A stretch of DNA of 64,000 nucleotides from Thermoanaerobacteraceae bacterium (GTDB lineage Bacteria > Bacillota > JADQBR01): contig JACDOG010000006.1 in NCBI GenBank assembly GCA_017656305.1, positions 78,282 through 142,281 on the forward strand. The letters are read 5' to 3'. The translations under genes and the position numbers were made by a program. Below the pieces are notes generated by a model. It was not told the origin of the DNA, made no database searches, and saw nothing but the letters and a program-made list of their open reading frames with translations. This document shows positions 37,280 to 46,303 of this stretch, piece after piece. Numbering within the stretch: position 1 is the stretch's first letter; each line of letters opens with the position of its first letter.

Positions 37280-38266
37280 GTGGATATAAGACGGCAGACG
37301 GAGCAGTGGGAGAGGCAGCACCTGTCACCGCTGGCCGCCTTTAGCGATGCCACCAGGGGACGGCAGCGGGAGGAAGAACCCTGCCCGGTACGGACAGCCT
37401 TTCAGCGGGACAGGGACCGCATTATTCACGCCAAGGCGTTCAGGCGCCTGAAACACAAGACCCAGGTATTTATTGCTCCGGAAGGAGACCATTTTCGCAC
37501 CAGGTTAACTCACACCCTGGAAGTGGCCCAGATAGCCCGAACTATTGCCAGAGCACTGCGGCTGAACGAGGACCTGACGGAAGCCATTGCCCTGGGGCAT
37601 GATTTAGGGCATACTCCTTTTGGACATGCAGGAGAAAAAGCACTTAATGAAGTCTATCCTGACGGCTTTAAACACAACCATCAGAGTTTGCGGGTAGTGG
37701 AGGAGTTGGAGCAGGGTACCGGTTTAAATTTAACCTGGGAGGTACGTGATGGCATTCTGCGGCATACCGGCACGGAACTGCCGAAAACACTGGAAGGGCA
37801 GATTGTGAGAATAGCGGACCGCATCGCCTATATTAACCATGATATTGACGACGCGGTGCGGGCAGGGGTGATTACTGAAGAGCAACTTCCGCAAAACTGT
37901 ATCAGGATACTGGGGAGGCACCGCCGGGAGCGCATCAATACCATGGTTATGGACATGATTCAGAGCAGCTGGAACAAGGAGCGCATTTCCATGAGTGAAG
38001 AGGTATGGAGCGCTATGGACGAGCTGCGCGACTTTTTGTTTGCCAACGTCTACATTGGGTCCAGTGCCAAGACGGAAGAGCATAAAGCTATTCGCCTGGT
38101 CAAGGATATATATAATTTTTATGTGGAGCACCCGGAGTACCTGCCTCCGGGCTGGGAGAACGGCGGGGTGGAACGGGCTGCGTGCGATTACATTGCAGGT
38201 ATGACCGACCGGTTTGCCATCAACCAGTACCAGGAACTGTTTGTACCTAAGGCATATCATCTGTAA
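37280..38266 (+). CDS. dgt: dGTPase-like triphosphohydrolase
   Basis: 328-residue HD-domain hydrolase that cleaves dNTPs to deoxynucleoside and triphosphate. Metal ligands are visible: HTLEVAQIARTIARAL (first His), ALGHDLGHTPFGHAGE (HD) and RIADRIAYINHDIDDA (distal Asp). The N-terminal AFQRDRDRIIHAKAFRRLKHKTQVF is the usual family signature. GTG start with ACGAGGGG upstream. In many Clostridia this gene precedes dnaG-rpoD, as here. Exact nucleotide preference is not visible in the sequence. Confidence 0.93.
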   Translation: MDIRRQTEQWERQHLSPLAAFSDATRGRQREEEPCPVRTAFQRDRDRIIHAKAFRRLKHKTQVFIAPEGDHFRTRLTHTLEVAQIARTIARALRLNEDLTEAIALGHDLGHTPFGHAGEKALNEVYPDGFKHNHQSLRVVEELEQGTGLNLTWEVRDGILRHTGTELPKTLEGQIVRIADRIAYINHDIDDAVRAGVITEEQLPQNCIRILGRHRRERINTMVMDMIQSSWNKERISMSEEVWSAMDELRDFLFANVYIGSSAKTEEHKAIRLVKDIYNFYVEHPEYLPPGWENGGVERAACDYIAGMTDRFAINQYQELFVPKAYHL

Positions 38267-38283
38267 AACGATTAAGCCAAAAA

Positions 38284-38359
38284 AGAAGCAGCATTACTCT
38301 CTTCGCGGTCAGGCTATTCAGGAACTGACTAGGTCCCTGACAGGAGTAATGCTGCTTCT
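38284..38359 (+). other. Large 76-nt hairpin after dgt
   Basis: AGAAGCAGCATTACTC (38284-38299) is perfectly complementary to GAGTAATGCTGCTTCT (38344-38359). Inside, GTCAGG and CCTGAC form a second helix. The right arm is followed by ATTTAT rather than a strong T-run. It may terminate dgt, stabilise its 3' end, or be a small RNA. Confidence 0.6.
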
Positions 38360-38408
38360 ATTTATATGTTGCCACAATATCATCATAATATACGTAAAAA
38401 TAAAAAGA

Positions 38409-38432
38409 GGTGAAACCGGAAACGGTTCCACC
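38409..38432 (+). other. GAAA-tetraloop hairpin in the dgt downstream gap
   Basis: GGTGAAACCG and CGGTTCCACC form a 10-bp stem (one A-C mismatch) closed by a GAAA tetraloop. About 30 bp later an AGAAGTT/AACTTCT hairpin overlaps an ATG after GGGAGG (MKKLPKLL then stop). No longer gene is found on the plus strand between dgt and 38836. Confidence 0.4.
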
Positions 38433-38543
38433 GAAAATATTTAAAAGGGAGGTTTTTGAAGAATGAAGAAGTTGCCGAAACTTCTATAATAAAGTATATC
38501 ATGAACTGATATAATAATCATGTAGGAATTATTGGCATATTCT

Positions 38544-38660
38544 TTAGGGTTTGTTTTTGAGAAACGGCTGCAGCAAAGGTAATAAAATACCTGTGTATAC
38601 TACATAAGCTGTACTGCCCAAAATCATAATCAACAGTAACAGTGCTACCATCTTGCCCAT
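38544..38660 (-). CDS. 38-residue predicted membrane peptide
   Basis: On the reverse strand an ATG at 38660 preceded by TGAGGTG (8-9 nt) opens a 38-codon frame. It begins MGKMVALLLLIMILGSTAYV, continues VYTGILLPLLQP and ends in the basic FLKNKP. One membrane helix followed by a short positively charged tail is clear. I know no family for it. The good ribosome-binding site and clean hydrophobic profile support it as a real small protein; there is no homology evidence. Confidence 0.55.
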   Translation of the reverse strand: MGKMVALLLLIMILGSTAYVVYTGILLPLLQPFLKNKP

Positions 38661-38835
38661 AAAATCACCTCATAAATAGTGTTGCTTATGTCTGCGGTTT
38701 TATACTTGTTATTTACGCCGTGGGCCAAATTTAAAAAAATGCCTGCAAAAAATTTGCAGAAACATGTCGAATATGGCAGGGGAATACTGATAAAAGAGCG
38801 AACAAATTAATATCAGGTCAAAGGTGGATTTGACA

Positions 38836-39285
38836 TTGCGTAAAATTATCGTAGACGGTGATGCCTGTCCGGCTGTCATCAAACAGGAAATTGTGGATAT
38901 TGCCGGGAATTATGATATTCCCGTGGTGTTTGTAGTCAGTATCTCCCATGACATATGGCCGGCCGGGGCGGAAGTGGTCCGGGTGGATAACCTGCCGGAA
39001 GCCGTGGACATGGCGGTAGCCAACAGGGTAAGCGGTGGTGATATAGTGGTCACTCAGGACTACGGTTTGGCCGCGCTGGTATTGGCCAAAGGGGCCCGCT
39101 GTCTGTCACCCAGGGGGCTTGTTTACACGGAAGAAAACATTGACGGCCTGCTGTTCCGGCGGCATTTATCCGCGGTACAGCGGCGCAGCGGCAGGGCCAG
39201 AATCAAGGGACCGCGGGCTTTTTCCAAAGCTGACTGCAGAAATTTTTCGCACAAACTGCGCCAGCTCATTGAGATTGGTTATTAA
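38836..39285 (+). CDS. YaiI/YqxD family (UPF0178) protein
   Basis: About 149 residues of the UPF0178 family, which has a PIN/NYN-like nuclease fold but no confirmed activity. Conserved features are IIVDGDACPAVIKQEI at the start, DIVVTQDYGLAALVLAKGA in the middle and GLVYTEENIDGLLFRRH. Asp-rich ends of strands (DGD, TQD) would form the metal site. TTG 38836 gives the family-typical length and good spacing to AAAGGTGG; GTG 38824 overlaps that site. It lies upstream of dnaG, as in Bacillus (yqxD-dnaG). Confidence 0.88.
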   Translation: MRKIIVDGDACPAVIKQEIVDIAGNYDIPVVFVVSISHDIWPAGAEVVRVDNLPEAVDMAVANRVSGGDIVVTQDYGLAALVLAKGARCLSPRGLVYTEENIDGLLFRRHLSAVQRRSGRARIKGPRAFSKADCRNFSHKLRQLIEIGY

Positions 39286-39356
39286 AAAGCAGGAATTTGG
39301 TCTCTTTTTCACGAATTGTAATAATGGTATAGATTTTGGTATAAGTGGTGGTATTG

Positions 39357-41183
39357 GTGCCGGGGTATATACCGGAACACATCATATCCGACATAAGTGA
39401 CAGCATAGATATAGTATCAGTTATTGGTGATTACGTCCCCCTGAAGCGGGTGGGAAGAAATTACGTGGGGCTCTGTCCGTTTCACAGCGAGAAGACACCT
39501 TCCTTTACCGTGAGCCCGGATAAGCAGATGTGGTACTGCTTTGGTTGTGGTGAGGGTGGAAATGTTTATACATTTTTAATGAAGCATTTGAACCTGACTT
39601 TTCCGGAAGCGGTATCCCAGCTGGCCGAGGCAGCAGGGATAACCCTTCCCGAAGAAGAAACCAGGGACCCGCAGGAAGCTGCCAGGCAGAGCCTGCGGCA
39701 GAGGCTTTTTGAAATCAACCGGCTGGCAGCCCGGTGGTACTATGCCAACCTCAGGAACCTACCTGAGGCGGAACCGGCGCGGGAGTATTTGCGCCAGCGA
39801 GGTCTGAGCGAAAAGATCCAGAGCTATTTCGGCCTCGGGTATGCCCCGGACGGCTGGGACGGTTTGTTAAAACACCTGACCCGGCAGGGTTACAAGGAGG
39901 AGGATATTGCTCAGGCAGGTCTGATCTTAAAAAGAAAGGATAACAGTGGATACTATGACCGCTTTCGCGGAAGAATTATGTTCCCGATTCTGGACCACCA
40001 GGGAAGGGTGATGGCATTTGGTGGTCGTGTGGTCGGGGATGGCGAGCCCAAATACCTCAATTCCCCGGAGACACCGGTGTTTCACAAGGGACGCAGTGTC
40101 TACGGGCTGAACTGGGCAGCCGGCAGTATTCGCAGGAAAAACCGGGTTATTGTGGTTGAAGGATATATGGACGTCATTTCCGCGCACCGGTTTGGCGTCA
40201 CCAACGCCGTTGCCTCCCTGGGAACGGCTTTCACCAGTGACCAGGGGCGGCTGCTTATGCGGTACAGCGAGAACATCAGCATTGCTTACGACGCCGATAC
40301 CGCCGGTGCCAAAGCTACGCTTAGAGGATTGAATATACTGCAGAGCCTGGGTGCCAGGGTACGCGTGGCGCAGCTGCCCCAGGGCATGGACCCGGATGAT
40401 TACCTGCGGCGCCACGGGCAGGCGGCCTTTGAACAGCTGGTGGGCAAACAGTCCCTGTCATTGATGGAGTATAAACTAGAGCATGCTTTGACAGAATATG
40501 ATTCCGGCACCATTGAAGGAAAAGCGGCCATTGTCCGTTCCCTGTTGCCGGATCTTGCCGGCCTGAAAAGTGCCGTGGAACGGGAGGAATACATGCGCCT
40601 GATAGCCAGCAGGCTGGATTTGTCAGAAGAAGCTGTTTTCGCGGAATTTAATGCATATTTGAGAAATAGCGAAAAATCAAGAGTAAAAAAGGATAAAATA
40701 GGTAAAAATAGGTATAATAACAGTGTTGTTGTTCAAAAAGGGCCGCCAGTACGCGCCAGCCTGGAAAGAGAGCTGTTGCACCAGGTGTTGCTGGAACCGC
40801 AGCGTGCCAAGGCTATCCAGCGGGTAATTTCTCTGGATGGTTTTCAGGACGAGGGAGTTGTTGAAGTGCTGCGGGTAATACTAAAAGAGGGACCGGAACG
40901 GGAATTTGACTGGTCCCAGCTCATGCAGAAGCTGAGTGAAGCAGGACAGAAAGCGGTTGCTCACGTCATGGTAGCCGATGAAAATAGATTGGATGATTTT
41001 GAGCACTTGCTGGAGAAGATGTACCTGTTCCAGCTGGATAACCAGTTAAGCGCGCTGGAGGAGGATCTGGACAGGCTGGAACAAAATCCCAATTATGAGG
41101 AAATTCAAAAATTCCTACTAAAGAGCTTTGTTTTCTGGCAGGAAAATGACTTTTTACAAAGAATAAGTATCAAGCGGTACTAA
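39357..41183 (+). CDS. dnaG: DNA primase
   Basis: Replicative primase that makes RNA primers and binds the DnaB-type helicase. The N-terminal CHC2 zinc finger is visible in [19 protein letters not shown] followed by [11 protein letters not shown]. The TOPRIM core has [16 protein letters not shown] and [15 protein letters not shown], and the C-terminal helicase-binding domain starts near residue 460. GTG 39357 is chosen because [13 protein letters not shown] aligns with known primase starts and GGTGG is 5 nt upstream. Length is 608 aa. Part of the macromolecular-synthesis operon with rpoD 22 bp downstream. Confidence 0.96.
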   Translation: MPGYIPEHIISDISDSIDIVSVIGDYVPLKRVGRNYVGLCPFHSEKTPSFTVSPDKQMWYCFGCGEGGNVYTFLMKHLNLTFPEAVSQLAEAAGITLPEEETRDPQEAARQSLRQRLFEINRLAARWYYANLRNLPEAEPAREYLRQRGLSEKIQSYFGLGYAPDGWDGLLKHLTRQGYKEEDIAQAGLILKRKDNSGYYDRFRGRIMFPILDHQGRVMAFGGRVVGDGEPKYLNSPETPVFHKGRSVYGLNWAAGSIRRKNRVIVVEGYMDVISAHRFGVTNAVASLGTAFTSDQGRLLMRYSENISIAYDADTAGAKATLRGLNILQSLGARVRVAQLPQGMDPDDYLRRHGQAAFEQLVGKQSLSLMEYKLEHALTEYDSGTIEGKAAIVRSLLPDLAGLKSAVEREEYMRLIASRLDLSEEAVFAEFNAYLRNSEKSRVKKDKIGKNRYNNSVVVQKGPPVRASLERELLHQVLLEPQRAKAIQRVISLDGFQDEGVVEVLRVILKEGPEREFDWSQLMQKLSEAGQKAVAHVMVADENRLDDFEHLLEKMYLFQLDNQLSALEEDLDRLEQNPNYEEIQKFLLKSFVFWQENDFLQRISIKRY

Positions 41184-41205
41184 CCCGAGAAAGGGGGTAA
41201 GAGAG

Positions 41206-42291
41206 ATGAAAGACGAGTTGCTGCAAAAAGAAAACGTCAAACAGCTGGTTGAACAAGGCAAAAAGCGTGGCGTCTTAACCTATGCAGAAATCATGGATGC
41301 CCTTCAAGGTATAGAACTCACCCCCGAGCAGATTGATGAATTTTACGAGTATCTAAATAAACAGGGTGTAGAAGTACTGCCGGAAGAGGGAATAGCACCG
41401 GGAAAAGAGATTGACGGCGAAGGAGAGGAACTGGATTTAGATCTCTCTGTACCCGAAGGAGTAGGCATCGATGATCCGGTTCGGATGTACCTGAAGGAAA
41501 TCGGACGTATACCGCTGCTGACGGCAGAGGAAGAGGTAGAACTGGCCAAGCGCATGGAACAGGGCGATGAAGAGGCCAAACGCAAGCTGGCTGAGGCTAA
41601 CCTCCGTCTGGTGGTTAGCATAGCCAAGCGGTACGTGGGCCGTGGGATGCTCTTTTTAGACTTGATACAGGAAGGTAACCTGGGTTTGATTAAAGCGGTA
41701 GAAAAGTTCGATTACCGTAAAGGTTATAAATTCAGTACCTATGCCACCTGGTGGATTCGCCAGGCCATTACTAGGGCTATTGCCGACCAGGCAAGAACTA
41801 TTCGTATTCCGGTGCATATGGTGGAAACCATCAACAAGTTAATCAGGGTTTCCCGGCAGCTGCTGCAAGAATACGGCAGGGAACCAACACCCGAGGAGAT
41901 TGCCAAGGAAATGGGTCTCCCGGAAGAACGCGTCCGGGAAATCATGAAGATTGCTCAGGAACCTGTATCCTTAGAGACGCCAATTGGGGAAGAAGAGGAC
42001 AGCCACCTTGGAGACTTTATAGAGGATGAGGACGCTCCGGCGCCGGCTGAAAAGGCCTCATTTACTCTTTTGAAGGAGCAGCTGGAAGAAGTACTGGATA
42101 CCCTGACGGAAAGAGAAGAGAAAGTACTACGGTTGAGATTTGGTTTGGATGATGGCCGGTCGCGTACTCTGGAAGAGGTGGGTAAGGAATTTAACGTGAC
42201 TCGTGAGCGTATCCGGCAGATTGAGGCTAAGGCGTTGCGCAAACTACGTCATCCCAGCCGCAGCAAGAAACTAAAAGATTATTTGGAATAA
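41206..42291 (+). CDS. rpoD: Primary sigma factor RpoD (SigA)
   Basis: 361-residue housekeeping sigma factor. Region 1.1 is present in short form (residues 1-60). Region 1.2 ([18 protein letters not shown]) is followed by region 2 with [19 protein letters not shown] and the -10-recognition helix [18 protein letters not shown]. Region 3 follows, then region 4.2 with [20 protein letters not shown] for -35 binding. AAAGGGGG precedes the ATG. Coupled to dnaG as in most Firmicutes. The promoters marked in this window (TTGACN-17-TATAAT) match what such a factor recognises. Confidence 0.98.
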   Translation: MKDELLQKENVKQLVEQGKKRGVLTYAEIMDALQGIELTPEQIDEFYEYLNKQGVEVLPEEGIAPGKEIDGEGEELDLDLSVPEGVGIDDPVRMYLKEIGRIPLLTAEEEVELAKRMEQGDEEAKRKLAEANLRLVVSIAKRYVGRGMLFLDLIQEGNLGLIKAVEKFDYRKGYKFSTYATWWIRQAITRAIADQARTIRIPVHMVETINKLIRVSRQLLQEYGREPTPEEIAKEMGLPEERVREIMKIAQEPVSLETPIGEEEDSHLGDFIEDEDAPAPAEKASFTLLKEQLEEVLDTLTEREEKVLRLRFGLDDGRSRTLEEVGKEFNVTRERIRQIEAKALRKLRHPSRSKKLKDYLE

Positions 42292-42298
42292 ATTACTG

Positions 42299-42327
42299 TT
42301 GACCAACTGCCCCATTTGTTTTATAAT
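42299..42327 (+). promoter_or_regulatory. Promoter of the tRNA-Asn gene
   Basis: TTGACC (42299-42304), 17-bp spacer, TATAAT (42322-42327), immediately upstream of the tRNA cluster. Confidence 0.9.
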
Positions 42328-42345
42328 AATTTCTGGCACCAGCGC

Positions 42346-42420
42346 TCCTCGGTAGCTCAATGGTAGAGCATTCGGCTGTTAACCGAAGGGTTGCAGGTTC
42401 GAGTCCTGCCCGGGGAGCCA
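42346..42420 (+). tRNA. tRNA-Asn (anticodon GTT)
   Basis: 75-nt cloverleaf with encoded CCA. Acceptor TCCTCGG pairs with CCGGGGA, D-loop AGCTCAATGGTAGAGC, anticodon loop CTGTTAA with GTT at 42378-42380, and T-arm GGTTCGAGTCC. Confidence 0.97.
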
Positions 42421-42476
42421 ATTTATTTTGTTTTTTTCTGCCAAAAAAACTTCTTTGCTGAAAGCAGTAAAAGCTT

Positions 42477-42505
42477 TTGCATTTTTGGCAGAGATTCGGT
42501 ATAAT
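42477..42505 (+). promoter_or_regulatory. Promoter of the tRNA (CAT)-Glu-Val cluster
   Basis: TTGCAT (42477-42482), 17-bp spacer, TATAAT (42500-42505), 18 bp before the second tRNA. Confidence 0.8.
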
Positions 42506-42523
42506 AGTAAGGCACCACTTTTT

Positions 42524-42598
42524 GGGCCCATAGCTCAGCGGTAGAGCTACCGGCTCATAACCGGTTGGTCCCAGGTTCGATCCCTGGTGGGCCCACCA
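42524..42598 (+). tRNA. tRNA with CAT anticodon (elongator Met or lysidine Ile2)
   Basis: 75-nt cloverleaf with encoded CCA. Acceptor GGGCCCA/TGGGCCC, anticodon stem ACCGG/CCGGT and loop CTCATAA, T-arm GGTTCGATCC. It lacks initiator features. The anticodon alone cannot separate elongator Met from tRNA-Ile2, whose C34 is modified by TilS. Confidence 0.93.
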
Positions 42599-42612
42599 TA
42601 TTTCACAGATGG

Positions 42613-42688
42613 GGCCCGTTGGTCAAGTGGTCTAAGACACCGGCCTTTCACGCCGGTAACAGGGGTTCGAATCCCCTACGGGTCACCA
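42613..42688 (+). tRNA. tRNA-Glu (anticodon TTC)
   Basis: 76-nt cloverleaf with encoded CCA. Acceptor GGCCCGT/ACGGGTC, anticodon loop CTTTCAC with TTC at 42647-42649, T-arm GGTTCGAATCC. Confidence 0.97.
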
Positions 42689-42691
42689 TTT

Positions 42692-42767
42692 GGGCGATTA
42701 GCTCAGCTGGGAGAGCACCTGCCTTACAAGCAGGGGGTCGCAAGTTCGAGCCTTGCATCGCCCACCA
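42692..42767 (+). tRNA. tRNA-Val (anticodon TAC)
   Basis: 76-nt cloverleaf with encoded CCA. Acceptor GGGCGAT/ATCGCCC, anticodon loop CTTACAA with TAC at 42725-42727, T-arm AGTTCGAGCC. Confidence 0.97.
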
Positions 42768-42803
42768 AAGAACTCACCTTAGCCAAAGGTGAGTTCTTTT
42801 TTT
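42768..42803 (+). terminator. Terminator of the tRNA cluster
   Basis: AAGAACTCACCTT pairs with AAGGTGAGTTCTT across AGCCA, followed by a T-run. Confidence 0.92.
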
Positions 42804-42883
42804 GAAAAAATTTCGCCGTTGTTAAAGGAAATTGTCTTATCTGGATATAATATTGTAGATAGAGCACTTGCGGGGGAAATCTG

Positions 42884-43585
42884 ATGAAACTTTCGCAGCG
42901 GCTGGCAGCAGTAGCAGCATACGTTCCACCGGGAAGCACGGTGGCCGATATCGGCACCGACCATGCCTACCTTCCGGTGTACCTGGTAAACGAGGGAATT
43001 GCTCCTCAAGTCATAGCAACGGATGTACACCGGAAACCCTATGAAAGCGCCCGGGAAACCGTTGCGGCTTACCGTTTGCAGGACAGGATTTCCGTTCGGC
43101 TGGGTGACGGCCTGAAAACCCTGCAGCCCGGTGAAGCGGGCACTATCGTCATTGCCGGCATGGGCGGGAAGAATATGGTGCAGATATTCCGGCGGTCGCC
43201 GGAAGTGCTGGAAACAGCCGGGCGCCTGATACTGCAGCCCATGACCCATGTGGAAACGGTGCGACAGTGGCTGTGGGCAAACGGCTGGTACCTGCTGGAT
43301 GAGGACCTGGTGGCGGAGGACGGCCACCTGTACGAAATACTGGTAGCGGCCCGGGGAGAGGAAACACCCGTCGACCCGGAGATCGGGCCGAGACTGTTGG
43401 AAAAGCGCCACCCGCTGTTGAAAAAATTGCTGGTGGAAAAGGAAAAGCATTACCTGAATATACTGGAAGGTATAAAGCAGAGCACGAACCCAGAAACTAA
43501 AGGCAAGGCTGGACAAATCAGGGAAAAACTATCAAAAATACAGAGGGTGAAACAATGGTTAGCTGCGAAACAGTCTACAAGGTAA
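42884..43585 (+). CDS. trmK: tRNA (adenine(22)-N1)-methyltransferase TrmK
   Basis: 233-residue class I methyltransferase making m1A22 in tRNAs with a suitable D-loop. The SAM-binding motif is VADIGTDHAYLPVYLV near residue 21, followed by ATDVHRKPYESARETV, the active-site region VIAGMGGKNMVQI (NPPY replaced, as normal for this family) and LILQPMTHVETVRQWL. The C-terminal coiled coil ends in a Lys/Gln-rich stretch. It overlaps the following Nif3-like gene by 31 bp. The rpoD-trmK-nif3 order is the Bacillus sigA-yqfN-yqfO order. Confidence 0.95.
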   Translation: MKLSQRLAAVAAYVPPGSTVADIGTDHAYLPVYLVNEGIAPQVIATDVHRKPYESARETVAAYRLQDRISVRLGDGLKTLQPGEAGTIVIAGMGGKNMVQIFRRSPEVLETAGRLILQPMTHVETVRQWLWANGWYLLDEDLVAEDGHLYEILVAARGEETPVDPEIGPRLLEKRHPLLKKLLVEKEKHYLNILEGIKQSTNPETKGKAGQIREKLSKIQRVKQWLAAKQSTR

Positions 43586-44664
43586 TAGAAGAAATGGCAC
43601 CGCTTGAAAGAGCGGAAAAATGGGATAATGTCGGCCTGCAGATCGGCGAACCGGAGGCACCTGTGCAAAAGGTTCTGGTTACTCTGGATATAACCGAGCA
43701 GGTGGTGGATGAAGCTGTTTTTGAAAAGGCGGATCTAATAGTTTCCCATCACCCGTTCATATTCGATTCTGTAAAAAAGATTCGCTTTGACGAACCCAAA
43801 GGAAGGATGATTAAAAAGCTTATCTGCAACAACATAATGGTTTACGTGGCACATACCAACCTGGACAAGGCGGATGAAGGCGTCAACCACTACCTGGCCC
43901 AGTGCCTGGGACTGAAGGATACCAGGGTGTTGGCACCGAGCGGCAGCGAAAAGCTGTACAAACTGGTGGTATTTGTGCCCCAGGATTACATAGACCAGGT
44001 GCGCACGGCTATTGGCGACGCCGGTGCCGGGTGGATCGGCAATTATTCGCACTGCACTTTTCGGACACCCGGGCAGGGTACCTTTAAACCCCTGGAGGGT
44101 GCCGACCCGTTTATCGGTGAAGTGGGAGACCTGGAACAGGTGGAGGAGTACCGCCTGGAAACCATCGTACCGGCGGCAAAGCTGAAACCGGTCTTGAAGG
44201 CCATGTTTGACAGCCACCCGTACGAGGAAGTGGCCTATGACCTGTACCCGCTGGCCAACAAGGGAAAGGAATATGGCCTGGGCAGAATAGGTTCGCTGCC
44301 GGAATTTGAGACCCTGGAGGCCTTTGCGTTGAAGGTTAAGCAGGTTCTGGGCACGGATCAGGTCGGCGTTGTGGGCGATATCCAGCGGCCCATTTCCAAA
44401 GTAGCCGTCTGCGGAGGGGCTGGTGCGTCAATGGTGGACAGTGCCCTGAAACACGGTGCCGAAGTGCTGCTTACCGGGGACATCAAATTCCACCAGGCGC
44501 AGGAAGCTTTGGCCAGGGGACTGGCTGTGGTGGATGCGGGCCACTATGCTACCGAACGGGTTATTGTCCCGGTTGTGGCACGCCGACTGCAGGAAAAGCT
44601 TGCCGACAAAAAAGTGGAAATTATACTGTCTACTGAAAATACAAATCCCTGGCAGTACTTATAG
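43555..44664 (+). CDS. Nif3-like dinuclear metal centre protein (YqfO type)
   Basis: 369-residue long-form Nif3 protein. The N-terminal metal-binding half has WDNVGLQIG and VSHHPFIFDSVKKI, and the C-terminal half has GDIKFHQAQEALARGLAVVDAGHYATER. A PII/CutA-like insert lies between residues ~125 and 230 (YKLVVFVPQDYIDQVR, SHPYEEVAYDLYPL). It forms hexameric metal-binding toroids in known structures; proposed roles include cyclohydrolase-like or cofactor chemistry but none is settled. GTGAAACAATG start inside trmK. Terminator starts at its stop codon. Confidence 0.93.
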   Translation: MVSCETVYKVIEEMAPLERAEKWDNVGLQIGEPEAPVQKVLVTLDITEQVVDEAVFEKADLIVSHHPFIFDSVKKIRFDEPKGRMIKKLICNNIMVYVAHTNLDKADEGVNHYLAQCLGLKDTRVLAPSGSEKLYKLVVFVPQDYIDQVRTAIGDAGAGWIGNYSHCTFRTPGQGTFKPLEGADPFIGEVGDLEQVEEYRLETIVPAAKLKPVLKAMFDSHPYEEVAYDLYPLANKGKEYGLGRIGSLPEFETLEAFALKVKQVLGTDQVGVVGDIQRPISKVAVCGGAGASMVDSALKHGAEVLLTGDIKFHQAQEALARGLAVVDAGHYATERVIVPVVARRLQEKLADKKVEIILSTENTNPWQYL

Positions 44665-44697
44665 ATAGGAAACGTCTGCTTTCCTATCTATTTTTTT
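44662..44697 (+). terminator. Terminator after the Nif3-like gene
   Basis: AGATAGGAAA and TTTCCTATCT form a perfect stem followed by T7. Confidence 0.92.
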
Positions 44698-44725
44698 ATA
44701 TTCAAATTTGGAAAGGAGGCCCAAA

Positions 44726-45439
44726 ATGCGGGATCTGGAGAGACTGTGGCAGGCACAAAATTTAAAAATAAAGCATAAACAGTTAAAAGAAAAGGCCAGA
44801 CGGGAGTCAAACTTGCCCCTGCTGAAAAAGGAAAAGGCAGCACTGGAAGCACGCCTCAGGGAATACAAGCTGAGGAAAAATCGCCTGCAGTCGCTGGAAA
44901 AAGAGGTGAAAGCCAGGGAACTGGACTGTGAGGAGTTGAGCGCCAAACTGGAAACCTTGACCCGGCAGCTGTACGACGACGAGCACAACAATTCCAAGGA
45001 ACTGCAGGGCATCGAGCAAAAAATCCGCATGACCAAAGAGGAACTGTCCCAATGCGAGGAAGCGGTGCTAAACCTTATCCAGGACCAGGAAGAATTGACG
45101 GCGGTTCTCAGGCAGGAAAAAGAGGCAATCGGGCGGGACAAAAAGGACTATGAGGAGCGTGTCCGGCAGTACCAAAGCTGGAAAGAAAGCATTAACAATG
45201 AACTGGCCCAAATTGAAGCTCAGTACCGGCAGTTATTTGATGAAATTGACCCGGAGCTGAAAGAAATATATAATAGGAAAAGCAAGTTACTGGGCGATAC
45301 CGTAGTTGCCGTGGTGGAAAATGCCACCTGCAGCGGCTGCCGCCTGGATATTTCTCCTGTGGTACTGAAGGTGATAAAAAAACAGAACCTGTCATACTGC
45401 GAAAACTGCGGCCGGCTGCTGCTTTACAGAGAAGACTGA
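44726..45439 (+). CDS. Coiled-coil protein with C4 zinc ribbon
   Basis: 237 residues: a long antiparallel coiled coil (residues ~1-175, Lys/Glu/Leu-rich) and a C-terminal zinc ribbon with CSGCRLDI and CENCGRLL. This is the DUF164/CT398-like family; described members bind other proteins or nucleic acids through the ribbon, and some act as regulators of flagellar or secretion ATPases and sigma-54. Function here is not known. ATG 44726 follows AAAGGAGG; TTG 44708 would place that site inside the gene. It is followed by rnpB. Confidence 0.88.
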   Translation: MRDLERLWQAQNLKIKHKQLKEKARRESNLPLLKKEKAALEARLREYKLRKNRLQSLEKEVKARELDCEELSAKLETLTRQLYDDEHNNSKELQGIEQKIRMTKEELSQCEEAVLNLIQDQEELTAVLRQEKEAIGRDKKDYEERVRQYQSWKESINNELAQIEAQYRQLFDEIDPELKEIYNRKSKLLGDTVVAVVENATCSGCRLDISPVVLKVIKKQNLSYCENCGRLLLYRED

Positions 45440-45540
45440 CAGCAATGGAAACCATTACTATTGCAATTCCTGCTGAAACCTGTTATACTATACATCCGCG
45501 CCATTAGCGGTAGGTACTTGGGTTAAAAAATAAATAAGGC

Positions 45541-45963
45541 AATTGAGTAAACCAAATAGTCGCGGGCACAGTGCCGCAAGGCCGTGCCTGAGGAAAGTCC
45601 GAGCTCCGCAGGGCAGGGTGCCGGATAACGTCCGGTGGAGGTGACTCTAAGGAAAGTGCCACAGAAAACAAACCGCCCGGCACTCAGCAAGGTGAATAGC
45701 GGCTATTACTATTGAACTGCATGTCTTCAGAAGACCTTCTATTTACCGTGCTGAGTGCCGGGTAAGGGTGAAACGGTGAGGTAAGAGCTCACCAGCAGCT
45801 AGGCGACTAGCTGGCTTGGTAAACCCCACCCGGAGCAAGACCTAATAGGGGGGCGTTAACGTGGCCCGCGTTGTCCCCGGGTAGGTCGCTTGAGGTGCCA
45901 GGCAACTGGCATCCCAGACAGATGACTATTCACGACAGAACTCGGCTTACGGTTTGCTCAATT
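45541..45963 (+). ncRNA. rnpB: RNase P RNA, class A
   Basis: Catalytic RNA that removes tRNA 5' leaders. Conserved blocks are GAGGAAAGTCCGAGCTC (CR I), ACAGAAAACAAACCGCC (CR II region), AAGGGTGAAACGGTGAGGTA with AGAGCTCACCAGC, AGACCTAATAGGGGGGC and the 3' closing GACAGAACTCGGCTTACGG. The ends are set by an extended P1 helix, in which AATTGAGTAAACC (45541-45553) pairs with GGTTTGCTCAATT (45951-45963). A terminator follows. The 70-codon ORF inside is an artefact. Confidence 0.96.
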
Positions 45964-45973
45964 GTCTTTATGC

Positions 45974-46014
45974 AAGGTGATGAATATTTATGCATATTCA
46001 TCACCTTAATTTTT
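45974..46014 (+). terminator. rnpB terminator
   Basis: AAGGTGATGAATAT and ATATTCATCACCTT form a perfect 14-bp stem with a 6-nt loop, followed by AATTTTT. Confidence 0.92.
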
Positions 46015-46303
46015 GCCTCAAAACAGTCGTGTAAATGGCTTATATGGGTAGCCGAGAACTTATGTAGGAGAACAGACCTTTGAGGACATACTCCTGTTGC
46101 ATGCATAATTATTATATCTCAAGACTGGGGTATAACAGAAAGTTAAAAGGATTTACAGACTTTGTGTAGAATTAATTTCCATAGACAAAAATTGACTTTT
46201 AGATAAAATTATTCCAAAATTGTTTCTGTTTCTGTTCTAAGCCTATTCTTATTGACCAAGAGCATACAGGTGAACAGGACTTAAAAAGGGGAGGAAAGTC
46301 AAA
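46015..46303. other. Gene-free gap before the agr-type locus
   Basis: A/T-rich with no convincing ORF. It contains a single GACAA-like half site near 46184 (ATAGACAAA) and TTGACTTTTAGATAA near 46193, but not the 21-bp spaced pair seen at the agr-type promoters. The ribosome-binding site of the kinase (GGGGAGGAAAG) is at its end. Confidence 0.5.

Noticed and set aside
42565..42805. ORFs of 72-75 codons across the tRNA genes
   Set aside because: They translate three tRNA genes; the cloverleaf structures explain the sequence.
45871..46083. 70-codon ORF starting in rnpB
   Set aside because: It covers conserved RNase P RNA sequence and its terminator.
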